Below, piece by piece: positions 1 to 11,500 of a stretch of DNA of 64,000 nt (within the stretch, counting starts at the first letter, position 1; every line of letters begins with the position of its first letter). Position numbers and translations under genes: made by a program. This stretch comes from Albula goreensis. Its lineage: Eukaryota > Chordata > Actinopteri > Albuliformes > Albulidae. A model generated the notes under the pieces. That model saw only the letters and a program-made list of their open reading frames with translations. It did not search any database and had not been told where the DNA came from. Location: NCBI GenBank assembly GCA_022829145.1, contig CM040745.1, forward strand, positions 35,246,406 through 35,310,405, in the 5' to 3' direction.

Positions 1-89
1 CGAGCCCACTTTGCATCTCACTTTAATCCCGAGCGCCGCAGTCGTCCAGTTCAAAGCCCCCTTTTCCGTCTCATTCCATGGCCTCATGG

Positions 90-111
90 AAAAAAAAAAA
101 AAAAAAAAAAA
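90..111. repeat. poly-A run
   Basis: An uninterrupted run of 22 A follows a CpG-bearing stretch at the left edge. It creates a spurious lysine-rich reading frame that is not a gene. No retrotransposon body is recognisable upstream within the 89 visible bases. Confidence 0.9.
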
Positions 112-215
112 CGCCACCCCAAACTTTCTCTCCCAACCCTCTCCCCTCCCCTCCTCCTTCCGCAGGGGCCAACCAGCATGGTGATCGGCCCCTGCTATTA
201 ATTAGTCTCTCAAAT

Positions 216-237
216 GGGAGGGGGGGGGGGAGGGGGG
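216..237 (+). repeat. G-rich run (GGGA G11 A GGGGGG)
   Basis: Three G blocks are separated by single A bases. The run could form a G-quadruplex on the plus strand and is hypervariable by nature. Confidence 0.8.
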
Positions 238-239
238 CA

Positions 240-1803
240 CTCCTTTCCCGGCTTCTTTACATTGATGAGGGGCCAGAGAACAACAGAGGATCCCTTTCAA
301 AAACCCGCCCCGGCCTCGGTCCGATAGAGGATGGAAAGAGGGAATGGAAAAGGAAGAACAGAGAGGAAAAAGAGGAAAAAAAGCTTTCTGTCCTAGGTGG
401 GGTTGGAGATGGAAGTTGAAGGAACATTCGATGCCGCCATGCCTGTGTTTCATTGAGCCTTCTGCTCCGGAGAGCTCCTCAACGACCTTTACACAGTGTG
501 CATGTACTACACGTATTTCATTGGCCAGAATAATAGACACACCAATTGTAAAAGAATGCAGTCTGGAGCAACTAGATCGCTTTCAAGATATCAAGATATG
601 ATGTCAATACTGATTATGAATATGCGTCTTCTATGAAGAACGTCTTAAAATCAACACTGTAATATGCATGTTTCAAAAGCAATATCAGATTCTAACAGGT
701 TCCCAAATTGCATATCAGTCACGGATATGGCAGAATTATGTAATATACCGAGTGGAACAGTGTTGGAAATCAACCCATAAACAAACCGCCAGTACGTACA
801 TACCAAAAACTCAAAACCGTAAACACGCCGCAAGTGGGATTCAGGTACAGTCTGAGGAGGTGAGTCTTTAGCCTGTGTCAGAACACAGTCCATGATTTGG
901 CTGTCGTTGACGTCAGTGGAGAGTGCATTCTACCACTGGGGTACCCAGTGCAGAGCGATACTGAGATTGGACATGCCAAAGGGGGCAGATAGCCATTATG
1001 GTATTAGCAGATTAGGGAGACCTGGTTGTAGCAAAGGGTTTGAGAATTCACTGGCTGCATCATGACACAGTGCAAATCACTGCTCTGTCGGCAAGCACCA
1101 AGGTTTTAATCATGATAGAAGCTGAACTTGAAATAGCTAAAGGACATAGCAAGTTTTTTTCTATATTTCAGACAAAACTATTAACCAAGGAATTTATGAG
1201 ACAGAAGGATCCAGAAGTCCAAGACAAATGAGGATCCTTTAAATAGGAAGTGGTCAATGAGCAGGCAGGTTCTGATGCATTAAACAGCCATTCAATATGC
1301 TTGTTTCATTGAAGGTTACAGAGCTTCATAAAATTCAGTTTTTCCTCATTCCTTCAATGGAAAGTAGAATTAAATGGCCTTAGTTGCCTTTTTGTATAGT
1401 TGTGATAAATATAATAAGAAATTAGATATTTGAAATGTAGCTAGTTTGCCTCATTTTCTTCCTGTTTTGTGTCTAGTTATTTTGTGCCATAGCTGAATAA
1501 TAATTCTTTGCCCCTTCAAACAAATGAATACTGCCAATCCTAAGGTAGACTAGCTTTTGCTGTCGGCTTGATCATGCTCCAAAACAGTGTTTTTTAGCAG
1601 TAGTACCAAGACACACCAAATGTGTCTGCTTATGACTGTATTTTGCCCTTTTAATTTATGTAGTGTGATACTGCTTGGGTCTAATGCTTGCCCTTTTGCA
1701 ACAATGTAGTATGTCTGGGTTTATGGTTCATGAGATCAGTAATATCCTGCAAATTATTACAGTTTTTAAACAGTTAACTCTAATTTTGCTCACATTCAGA
1801 ATT
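240..1803. other. Gene-free stretch
   Basis: No coding frame, RNA gene or recognised repeat. The only discrete site noted is a perfect CRE-type palindrome, TGACGTCA, at 908-915. Short frames here have no recognisable protein features. Confidence 0.5.
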
Positions 1804-1920
1804 ACAGAGAGAGAGAGAGAGCAAGAGAGCTAAGGAAAATAAGAAGAAAACAAGAAAGACAAGGACTGAGAAAGAGGGAGAGAAAAAGATTAAGAGAGAA
1901 AAGAGGAAGAGATTAAAGAC
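1804..1920 (+). repeat. Purine-rich GA/GAA tract
   Basis: About 117 bases are almost entirely A and G, starting as (GA)n and degrading to mixed purines. Such mirror-rich polypurine DNA can adopt triplex structure. No gene is attached to it. Confidence 0.8.
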
Positions 1921-2842
1921 TTTCATTCACTGATTCACTTTTCTCTTGAAATGGGTCCTTGGCCTGTGTGAAACTTGAACAGATGCTAGTTGAAGAGCAC
2001 TTTTTGTACGCTGTACGTAAGCCAGGAGGTGGTTGCGAAGAGGGACAGAAAACATGCCGAAACCCCCAAATCTCTCTCCCCCCACACCCACCCAATACTC
2101 GCAGAGGCCATCTGGGGCAAGGGTTCGAATGAGGCAGAAAAAAAACCCCAACCTCCAAAAAATGTACCTTGTGAAAATTTCGTAAAAACATCAATACCCT
2201 ACCCTATCAAGTCCTTTCATCATCAGTCAGCGAGAGTTTGATTTGAGTTCGATTTCAGTTTTTTAAAATTCATTTTAGCACCTCGGCATAAAAAGTCGAT
2301 CTGTTTTAAAAGATTAAATCCAGGACTGGGTGTACCAAGTTGTTGAAGTCCCTACAAAACTGTAAGGTACATGATTGGTGTGTTCCATCGAAAGACGGAT
2401 GCTGAATTCAAGTATTGACTTGTTTTTCCACAGGATTTGCAATATGTATGTTTAAACATTATGGCATGTTTAACTTTTGATTTACTTTTAAAAAACAGCA
2501 TCCTTAAAGTGAAGGTTTTCAAATGAGAGTTTTGGTTTCGTTTGGTCCACTTTCACATGAAAAATCCTATACTCTATACTCTATACTTTCCTATAGGCTC
2601 AGTGAAAAACGTCAACTCTTTGCGCAACGAAAGAACATTCTTTCAGACTGTTAAAATCAGTGTGCATTTCCTCACTAAGTTATTATCATACCCAAAGCAC
2701 TAGTACTACACCACTACACTAATCAAAACTGTAACACTATATAATGCATGCTAAATGCTAATACATTGGTTGACTGGCCACATTCCTTGGAAATGTCTTG
2801 TGTCCTTTCAACGATGTGACAAGCTTGGCTCTGCGCTTTTCC
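1921..2842. other. Gene-free AT-rich stretch
   Basis: Nothing coding was seen. A small tandem of CTATACT repeats at about 2570-2590 is the only local structure. The stretch ends in an 18-base T run at 2843-2860. Confidence 0.5.
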
Positions 2843-2854
2843 TTTTTTTTTTTT

Positions 2855-3030
2855 TTTTTTGTGAGCTGTCTGCGAACACGCAGGTGAAAACGGCCCCGTT
2901 CCCTCGCAGCATAATCAGCCGAAAGCGGATAGCACATGCCGCCAGCTACCAGAGCACCAGCCATCTGGTAACGTTTATTTATCCGTTTATTTATCCCAAC
3001 CGCCGATATTTGATTGACAGCCTTGTTTTT
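2855..3030. promoter_or_regulatory. Candidate enhancer with PBX-MEIS site
   Basis: A complex, CpG-retaining block stands between a T run and AT-rich DNA. It holds a perfect TGATTGACAG at 3011-3020, the published consensus for PBX with MEIS/PREP TALE homeodomain dimers. It also holds a perfect tandem 12-mer GTTTATTTATCC at 2973-2984 and 2985-2996, resembling paired forkhead sites. Conservation is not measured; function is inferred from composition and motifs. Confidence 0.45.
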
Positions 3031-3550
3031 GGATCATTTACTCATTACTGAAATCTGTAAAGAATTACAAAAAAAAGACATAAATAATAGATACTTCAGA
3101 CTTGTGTGGCATGTGTGCTCCAGTCGGCGGATCATCATGGTTGCCTCGCTTATTTATTTCCTCTTTTAGATATTTTTTACTCTAGTCAGTCGACTTCTTA
3201 ATTTAGGGAGTTGGGGTGGCCACATGTCAGCTTTTACTGAAATACCACAACAGGTTTCATTGCTTTTGGCCCCCCAAACCTGAAGTCGCAAACAAAAAAA
3301 GGAAGGTTTCCCTTATTGGGCCTGACACTTCAGCTTGGGGAGAAGAGAATTTGGTGGACGAAGAGCTCGGCTGGGCGTGGTCACGGTTGTGTGTTTCTGA
3401 GGGGTACCGGCGGGGAGAAGCAGGCACTCGGTCTGTGTGCCGGCTGGCCAGTTTGCTTCTGCACTGTACGGGATTTACAATTCAATGAGGTGCACTGGCT
3501 AAGAATAACAAGGAGGTCGGGCCAGATGCTACATAACTAGACCAGTCAAT

Positions 3551-3590
3551 CTGTCTCTCTCTCTCTCTCTCTCTCTCTCATTCTCTCTCT
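3551..3590 (+). repeat. (CT)n microsatellite
   Basis: A CT dinucleotide run with one interruption near its right end. Confidence 0.95.
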
Positions 3591-3609
3591 GTGCTTATTC
3601 TCTCGCAAA

Positions 3610-3810
3610 GAAAATCCCTGCTCCTTTGTTGCCATTGAGTGATTTTGATAGATGAAGGGCTACATGGCTGACAGCCTTTTATAAATAAAAAATAGGGACC
3701 TCCGCGAAACCCGAAAATTCCACCACCTGATGCCTTTCAGCAGTCATTCACCTCTGTTTTCTATCGTGAATGATTGACATCCACACTGTCTCTCCGTACA
3801 GTTCTGATCC
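3610..3810. promoter_or_regulatory. Candidate regulatory block
   Basis: Non-repetitive sequence with retained CpGs, a GATAGATGAAGG core and TGATTGACAT (one mismatch from the PBX-MEIS consensus) at about 3770-3779. It stands out from the AT-rich flanks. There is no coding potential and the edges are approximate. Confidence 0.3.
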
Positions 3811-4765
3811 ATCGTGATATGTGTATGTGTTATGTAACTTAGGGTCTCGTCAGTTTGTTCTCTGGGTGCTCTGGTCTTATATTTTATTAAGTACTTTAGG
3901 AGTTCTTGTTAACTCTTACATAACTTTTTTTTTTTATGGGGGTCTCATAATGTTAAATAAGTGTTGCAAAAACAAAAATAGGACAGCTTAACTTTGTTAC
4001 TTTAACGATCGCAAGTAACATTGTAGAAAGATTGAATGGACACTGGAATGGAAAACCCTGTTAAAGATATGGCTAATAACGTATATTCTCTTTTTTAAAA
4101 CAGAAATATTAATGACTCTTTTTAAAGCCCTTTAAAGTTGGGAATCTGTTCTGTTAAACTGTGTTGATCAGATTCATGTTCTATAATTTCTCCATGTTTT
4201 CGCATAGCACCATTTGAAAACGTGTTCTTACACACCACACAAGCGTTGCCCTGGTGACTACTGCTTTTACACTGTTGTTTAGGAACGGCACGACTCAAGT
4301 AGGGAATAGATTTGGTTGAGAGGGGACTTGAACTGAATACGAGGCAAAAACAGGTAACATCGCCAAACCAGACCAAAATAGCTTCTGCCTCTTCCACAAG
4401 ATATGGGAAGGTCAATCCAAGGAGCCCTTCAGATAAAATCTCAGGCGCAAGTCTTTAAACTTTGAAAATATGACCACAGCAGGACAGCTCGCATCCTGTG
4501 GGCACAGGCTCCCACTTGTATAATATGAATATGAGGGTTTCCTGGTGTGAATTCCTGGCCATGGACACCTCAAGCCACAAGTCGCTAAACTTGAAATCGT
4601 CCACTTCTGTGAGCTGTAGGAAAACGCTTGAAGGCCCTTAAGGTGCTAAGGGAGTTTATTTGATAATTTCATAGCCCTTTAGCCATCAGCCCTGCAACTA
4701 ACCTGTTTTTTTTGGGGGAAAGTGTAGTCAGCCAACTCCTTGACACCCTAAGGGTGTAGCAGGAT
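3811..4765. other. Gene-free stretch
   Basis: No gene seen. A loosely repeated phrase resembling CAAGTCnnTAAACTTnGAAA occurs near 4448 and again near 4578, perhaps an old local duplication. The DNA next to 4767 may be the decayed 3' tail of the adjoining LINE fragment. Confidence 0.4.
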
Positions 4766-4766
4766 T

Positions 4767-5132
4767 TTAAGGAATAATAAACCTGCTTAGGTATGACGCT
4801 GCTGGCACTTTCAGCCCTTTGTAGGTGCAGAATTTGAACTCTGTTTGATATTTAATGGGAATTCGTTGAAGATAAGCTAGGTAAGGTGATATGTGATCAA
4901 AAGTTTTTTTGTAGTTAAGACCCTTGTAGCAACTTTCTGGACTAATTGGAGAGCGAGGAGAATACTGCTTTTTCAAGGCATTGCGCCATTCTGGCCTTGA
5001 GCAGACAAAGGCATGGATGACACTTTTTTTCCATATTTTAAACATGAAGTGTCTTTGCTTTGCAGTGTTAAGTGATGGAAATAGCCCTCTCAATGAATAA
5101 CAGCTTGAGTCAATTTCGGTCTGGTGTACCAC
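4767..5132 (-). pseudogene. LINE (L2-like) reverse-transcriptase C-terminal fragment
   Basis: The minus strand keeps an open frame of 121 codons. Its middle reads VIHAFVCSR, then FDHISPYLAYLQRIPIKYQT, then SYLSRFIIP. These follow in order the segment after the RT palm of L2-clade fish LINEs: the pattern HAFVSSRLDYCNALL, then H-IT-PVL--LHWLPI--R--FK, then LNGLAPSYLS. No catalytic motif is included, the N-terminal 800 or more residues are absent, and the usual DYCNALL is altered. It is therefore a 5'-truncated, dead copy that happens to lack stop codons. Clade assignment is from remembered consensus and is moderately sure. Confidence 0.7.
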
Positions 5133-5299
5133 GAAGCTGGCTAGTCAAATTAACTGGTAAACATACCAAAGTAAAAATTTTGAGTTTGTTTTTATTCACG
5201 GACATCCATTAACTTTTATTGTGTATTTTGAACAAATGAAATGCATTTAGAGCTACCGTCATTGACAGAGAAACTTAATTGTATTATTATTCTAAAATT

Positions 5300-5300
<1 letters not shown>

Positions 5301-5338
<38 letters not shown>
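5301..5338 (+). repeat. (ATA)n trinucleotide microsatellite
   Basis: About 13 perfect ATA units. They give the poly-isoleucine reading frame on the opposite strand, which is an artefact. Confidence 0.95.
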
Positions 5339-5524
5339 TTCATCAACCAAAGTTAGCGGGTTAAGATGTGAGCTGGCTGTGTGGTAGACAGCCCAGGTCT
5401 TTTGAGAAACAAGGTCCTTTGTGACATCATCAGTGAGTGTCCATGCACAGCATGCACCTGCTTTAGCAAAGCCTGGAGTAGCACACTGCTGGAAGTACTC
5501 CATTCAAACCTGAAACATGTAGAG

Positions 5525-5722
5525 CAGGGGTGGAATACCATGGTCTTGGGGAGCTACAGCAATTAAGCATCTTAGCATTTTAAGTATCTTAACATGTAAT
5601 TGATTCATTGAAATAATGAATTAGACAGTAGTTTCTTGGGTTTGAAATAGATGCTAGTTTTAAGGTGAAAACAAAAACTAAGGTACCTTGCAGCTCTCCA
5701 GGGCTACAGCTGGCCACCCCTG
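5525..5722. mobile_element. hAT-type MITE, about 198 bp
   Basis: The left end starts CAGGGGTGG and continues with a TGGTCTTGGGGAGCTACAGC segment. The right end mirrors it with GCAGCTCTCCAGG and finishes CCACCCCTG. The terminal inverted repeats extend about 35 bp with decay. CAGGGGTG is a hAT-type terminus, and the interior phrase TTTTAAGGTGAAAACAAAAA is familiar from a very common teleost non-autonomous hAT. An 8-bp target duplication is not clear; the flanks TGTAGAG and TTCAGAG are only partly alike. There is no coding capacity. Confidence 0.8.
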
Positions 5723-5939
5723 TTCAGAGTGTATTTGGACCCACTCACTGTGTTTAAGGCCTAGTCCTATGTAAATCCCTATTAAACACAAGACATGTAA
5801 ATTTTCCCCATCTCATGCTCTTAGTCCATTTGTCCACAGAGTAACCAGATGTTATCTGGCCAAGGGCAACTGCTCCACCCCAAGCCCCTCCCCCCACCTC
5901 CCCACTGCTACACATGGAAACGCCTTGTTTTCCTATCAT

Positions 5940-6130
5940 TCATCACCTGGCTGTCAGAAGTCAGGTTTAAGCATTTACGTCCTGGCCCGTCGGACAGCCG
6001 TGTTAAATGATGGGCAGAACCAGCGAACGCAAACAAGATTAACAGCAGTAGCTGATTAGGTGTGATTTCAGCTTCCTGGGCAGTGTGCGGTTGGAAGCTG
6101 AGCGTTAGTTCTTGCAGCATTAGAGCGATT
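5940..6130. promoter_or_regulatory. Candidate regulatory block
   Basis: Complex DNA with several CpGs and TGATTAGG and GATTAACA phrases, free of repeats and low-complexity runs. Reading frames across it show nothing protein-like. The call rests on composition and motif content only. Confidence 0.3.
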
Positions 6131-6969
6131 CATCTCTCAACCACACGTACGTTTACTAACGTGCCACCTTGATGCCTTCATTTTTGTAATTCCCCAATCA
6201 AATAAATTTCTTCTCCATTCAGATGTACATGTAAAAGTGGTGTATGGGTTGTGTTTATCTTCACTGTTGAATTTTGGGAAGCTGCAGATTCTGAGACTGA
6301 GAGCTGGCACTGTGGACATAGAGCAAAGGCTTCTGGGCAATTGCCACCCGGACGATAAATCTTAATCGCTGTACCTACTACCTAAAACAAACTTGTGATC
6401 TTTTGATGTAGTACCATGACCTGAGCATGAACCTCACTCTTTCGGTACTTCTGTTTTTCCTTTTGGTTTGGTTGACCGTACCTGATTAGCCAAATGTCAG
6501 TTCTACTTCTTACTGTGATTTATCAAAGTTGACATTCATACTCTACATTCATAGAGTGCCGTTGATATTCTTTAGCACAACCAGATCTTTAATTAAATAG
6601 ACTTTAAAAAAAAACTCATTTAAAAGTAATTTTGTAAAATAATCTGTTTCAGGTAGGGCTTAGGATGAAGTTTACAAAAGCATTATATTCAAGAACGGAA
6701 CTGATGGTAACAATACAATTTGCCATGAAAGATTTATCAGTCTCCCTGGCAAGGAATATCCTCTTGGAGTATATTTAAAACATGCAAATCTCACCCTAAA
6801 CCCTATTCCCAAAAAAGTACTCAAGGTGTCCTTGAGAACGGCTTTAGGATTTCGACCGTGCTCAAGGACTGTAGGTTTTTCTGGTATAATTGGTTTGTTA
6901 CTTTCATTGAAACACACAATTATGCCGTGGTGAGAGCGTTACACCCGGAATATCCGTGCTGTTGTGGTG
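6131..6969. other. Gene-free AT-rich stretch
   Basis: No gene, repeat family or notable motif cluster recognised. It borders a decayed LINE fragment on the right and may include unrecognisable parts of the same element. Confidence 0.4.
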
Positions 6970-7530
6970 GCGGTGGTCAGCGATCCAAGATTAAATCAAT
7001 TAAATTAAATAGGGCTCTAAGCTCCAAGGGTCCTCAAAAAGGGATCAAAGACTGGCTACCATCTCCTTCGCCTCATATCTTTATAAGGAGCGTTTGAGAG
7101 CATCGTCCGTTCTCTCATGCTAAAACTTACGCAGATGATCTCACCTTGCTTCGTGGTTACGATGATCAAATAATTTTTCTCATTTAAGAGATCATATCTG
7201 TAGATTAGTTTTATCAATCAAATTGATATCCAAGGCATAACTGTGTGATTTGCAAGCTCCACATGTAAGTTGTCGACCGGCTTTACACTTGGATCTTGCT
7301 TTTTTATCGTTTTCGGTCAAATTATATGAAAGAATAGGTCTCATTGGAGTCACCTTCAGTGTTGGGCAATTTTTATTGCATTACAAAATATAGAAAACCA
7401 TATCAATATATTAAGATATCTTGGATTATCACATAGAATTTTTTTAACTCGTGAGTGCATTTTTAATTCATTTATTTCTCGACTGCGAGCGGATACCCTT
7501 CATTGTTTTAATAACCCAGATTTGATGTCG
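6970..7530 (+). pseudogene. Decayed non-LTR retrotransposon reverse-transcriptase fragment
   Basis: One plus-strand frame reads KGPQKG at 7026-7043, a decayed match to the RT motif G-PQGS, followed 34 codons later by TYADDLTLL with the catalytic YADD at 7128-7139. Order and spacing fit a LINE palm domain. After a frameshift a second frame reads INILRYLGL and FLTRECIFNSFI from about 7390, resembling the post-palm LINE pattern INILR-L--FLP-ECL--IY-SFI. Stops and frameshifts show it is long dead. The family is uncertain (L2, Rex or Jockey-like). Confidence 0.55.
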
Positions 7531-7534
7531 GGAA

Positions 7535-7960
7535 TTATTAATGTGGTTTCTCAGACGTGAGACACTTCAAAGAGGGCTGCGGCTGCTGAAGTTGCAGAAA
7601 CCCGGGCAGCCTTCTCCATACGGTAGGCAGGCGGCGGAGCACAAACGCTGGGAGCAACCTAATTACCTCTTGGGAATTTTTTTTTTTTTAGTTTGCGGAA
7701 GAAGGGGGCCATCCCGCGATGATGCGTAAAACCAACACCTTTTCCCTGGATTCGGACGCTCTCATATCACGGCGTGGATAACAAAAGGCAGCAGATGTAC
7801 GGCATGGCCTCGTAGGCTCTTTACTAAACAAGGAAGAGCAAAGAAAAGGAAATTCTGTCGGCATCTCCAATTCCAAGCTAAACATTAGCCATTGACTTCT
7901 TTGCAAATGTGAAGTTTAATACGATGCTTCTCGCCCTTATCATTCAATATGCATGCTTAT
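7535..7960. promoter_or_regulatory. Candidate regulatory block, CpG-retaining
   Basis: About 420 bases of non-repetitive sequence with many CpGs and a TAATTA homeodomain core at 7660-7665. A 10-base T run near 7680 splits it. The contrast with the AT-rich DNA on both sides is strong. No frame codes for anything recognisable. Enhancer function is inferred. Confidence 0.4.
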
Positions 7961-10040
7961 GGAACAGATACAGGTTTTCGCAGCGGATAAATCTGTTTCA
8001 TTTCTTTTTTAATTTTTTTCATTTATTTTTTTTCAATTTCAAACTCTATACTCAAATAACATGTTGATGATTTTCTTCACACATTTCCATTGAAAATGCT
8101 GCAGTTATAACACATTTATAGCATATCAACTCTCACACTGTGACAGTTTCCCTCAATTTCCCAGAATGCACTGTGAATCTGACCACACCTCTCCTTGAGC
8201 ATAAAAGTAATACATTACCAAAATTGGTATAGACCATATGTCCGTATTCCACACAGTTACATTCAAACTAGCTTAGCATGCGAGCAATGACCTGCTCCGT
8301 GTATCTGAACTCATTGTGCTGTGAATTTGCACATTTAAGTAAGGACACATCCAGAAAGGCTGAGCTACAAGAAAATCAAGGCAGTAAGTGAAGGCTGCCA
8401 ACTATTAGAAGGCCTTCTCGGTGGTAGGTAAGGGAATGTTTTTGTTGAAAATAGCTGCTGCCATTGTAGGAATATAGGATTCTGGTTTTAGTTAGCGCAA
8501 TAAGGATTCCAAATAATTTAATGCTAAAGGAACAACATATCAGATTAAAATTTCTTGGTCAAGTTTCCCTTTAAACTAGACAGTTGGCAGAATTTATAAT
8601 GCCAATAATGGCTTGGAAAGAATGCTCTGTAAACTCCTCGGGAATGTTCTCTATCAAGGCACATGGCTCAGAATCAAAACACTGAGAAGGGGTGATTGTT
8701 TTCAGTATTTGCGAATATTTTCCTTTGGTGTACGTGCTGTTCCTACCACAGAAGAAGAACTGGTTTGCTTGATCAGGCTTGTTGGAGCCTGGATTTACTT
8801 ATACTTTGGAGGTATGAAAATGAACACTTCCAAAATTTTTATGAAACTCGTCTATTTCCTGTTCATACTATTTCATTTATTAAGATAGATGTAGGAATGT
8901 TTTAGACAAATTCTTACATCTTGCATTTTTCTGTATATTTTATATATACATGGTGCTTGACCAATTTACTGATATCTTTTTAAGTGATTTTCAACAGTCT
9001 GGCTTTTCAAATTTCTTCACCCATCAATAAAGAACCACAGTCCTTTGGCTATATGTGAAATGTTGAATTTCACCATTGGGAAATTTATTCCCTAAGTGAA
9101 TTCCAGCATTCCAGCACTTGAAGTCTCAGAGTCTCTGTTTTACTTCCATTTAAATGAGATGCTCACACCGTTTGGTTAACAGAATCTGCAGTGCAAAAGG
9201 GTGAACTGTTTAGTGTTGGCAAACACGCCAAATACTGTAGTAATTTATTTTGTTGTGTGGCATGAGCCATTTTCAAGAAGGTCATTAACTTGTTATAAAC
9301 ACTAGCTATCTCTTGCACCTGACAGTTGTTTAAAAACATTTTTAATTCTCTTTAAATCTAATTTAATTGAAATGCATGCCAATCCAGTCAGTACAGCAGG
9401 ATATACACTAAAATGGCCACCATCCAACATGCATGCAGCCAACTGCGTATCGTACTCTGAAGTTCACTAGCTTAGCTGTGCAGTAGCGGAAGAAGGGGCT
9501 TGCATGTTTGTTAAAGTGTATTGCAATGGTTGAAAGCTTTCCATGGCGGACCCCTAGCCACAATCACCTCAAACAAAATCAGAATTCAAACTCAGGATCC
9601 ATCGCAGCAAGAAGACCAACCACCTCATCTACATATACAACCTCCACGCACCTGTGGCCTTCAACCCTACAGTCCATCCGCCCAGCCCTCTAAACCCAAG
9701 CCTCCACCCTAGTTACCAGACCTTCAAACTGCAAATATGAACCACAAACTGTAAATAGGCAACTGCTATCGGGAAAAAAAACCCCGACCGCCTAGTTTAT
9801 CGCACCATCCGAAGACCTTCATACTAATTTTTTGAGCATACTTTCCGCCTGCAGTTGAGTGACATGCTGAGAACAAAACTGTTACCGAAGCCTCAGGAGG
9901 TGCCTCAATATTTGCCTTTGGTGCATATCAAATTATTCTCAGCGTAATACTCCTACTGAATGCATGCTGCCAACAGTTCCATCTAATTCCCCATACAGCT
10001 TTCTCACTTTATAGATACACAGAGGAAAATATATCGCCCT
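7961..10040. other. Gene-free AT-rich stretch
   Basis: No coding region, RNA gene or identifiable mobile element. The one site of note is TTTCCCAGAATGCACTG near 8156-8172, close to the ZNF143/STAF core, described under findings. The remainder is AT-rich filler. Confidence 0.5.
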
Positions 10041-10125
10041 GCACACAGCATGTGAGTGAACGCGTGCATGTGCGTATGCTTGGTTTTACGTATGTGTATG
10101 TGTTCTGTATGCGTGCGTAAATATT
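10041..10125 (+). repeat. Degenerate TG-rich tract
   Basis: Alternating purine-pyrimidine DNA of mixed TGTG, TGCG and TATG steps, a decayed (TG)n microsatellite able to take the Z form. Confidence 0.6.
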
Positions 10126-11500
10126 TATTTATTTGTGTAACTGATAATGTTACAAGTTCATATTGTACCTTTGGAAGAGGATTAGTCAATATTATGCTTC
10201 TCAAACATGAAAAAAATTACTTTTACAAGGTTGTGACATGGTTAGCTATTCACATGCCCCTTAAGAAGTGACGATGGGAGTGTTTATGCAAAGATAAAAG
10301 TAGGCTTTCATTTTTCACCTTTTCCAATTTGGTCCGCCAAGGACGAAACATGGGCTTTGAAATAGTAGATTAGCCTACACATGCCGCCTGATTGGGATAT
10401 CTCCCCCGTTCATCGCCAAAAAAAACGTCCCGCAATCATGATCTATGCATGGAATTCAAGGGGAATTGTGGGCGATGTTTGCACGATGGGAAAAAAAGAT
10501 AGACACAGTGTCCTACCAAACAAATCAGCTCTGCTCCTCTTATCTTTCCTCCACGTCTTCGGATCGGATGTTTTAATAAGTGGTGTGGCTGCATGCATCT
10601 GCATAGCCATTCATAATCTGTGACAGTACAACGCTGCACTTAGCAATGCGGTACAGTGCTGGGGTAAGATAAGGCTTTCAGGTGACTTAAAAATATTCGC
10701 TCGCCTGTTTTATCCATTTACGTAAGTGACCTGAAAAAAACCTGTCAATGTCAACATCTGGACATACTTTGAATTACTGCCACATGCTAATTCATTCTAA
10801 ACAAAGGGAGTAGCCATTTTTAGCGCAGTTTTGCGCTGGTTCATAAATTGTAATGACCTCATTGTGATCATTTTTTATTGCTTAGCGCAGCCCTGGTTGA
10901 CTTGGGGCTATACAATCTGAACCTGGGGAGCTGTGCAAGGTAATGTGCCCGGCGTTCGGCCAACACGCTCAAACTACAGGACACTCTATAGGAATGTTTT
11001 ATTGCACGGGGTGTTACCAGTGACAACCAGTAAATAGTGTTTGCCTGGTGCGGTGCTATGGGGGGCTAATGTAGTGCTGACCTAAGAGTAGTTAAGCCAT
11101 GTCTATTGCTGCCGGACAAAGACAACTGTGTCTCATTGATGAGGACTTAAGCCAGCTCTTGCGCAGAGTGTGTTTCCTGAACAAACCAATCACAGGTTTA
11201 TTACTGTGACCTTATTATTGCAAATCTTGATTCTAGTTGCAGGAACTATAGTATCTTTGTTCTTCTGGAAGTAAAAAAAAAAACAAATAAAAAATATCAT
11301 CTTGTTGACTAATATTAAAATACACAAAAAAAAAATATGAGAGCAAGACAATGTAAGTGGCCCTGGAAACTGTCGTCAACAAAGAAAATAATTAAAAATT
11401 AATTAATTGGAATAGATTAATCTATTTTTAAATGTTTTTATAATCCTATTACTGTTTTTTATGACCATAATTACTGTTACTGTCATTCATAGTATCATTA
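10126..11500. other. Gene-free stretch
   Basis: No gene seen. The segment 10380-10640 keeps some CpGs and could be a weak regulatory block. 11270-11340 is A-rich low complexity. Confidence 0.4.

Noticed and set aside
78-601. Overlapping frames of 85-113 codons on both strands near the left edge
   Set aside because: They run through a poly-A and a poly-G run, giving lysine- and glycine-rich peptides with no domain.
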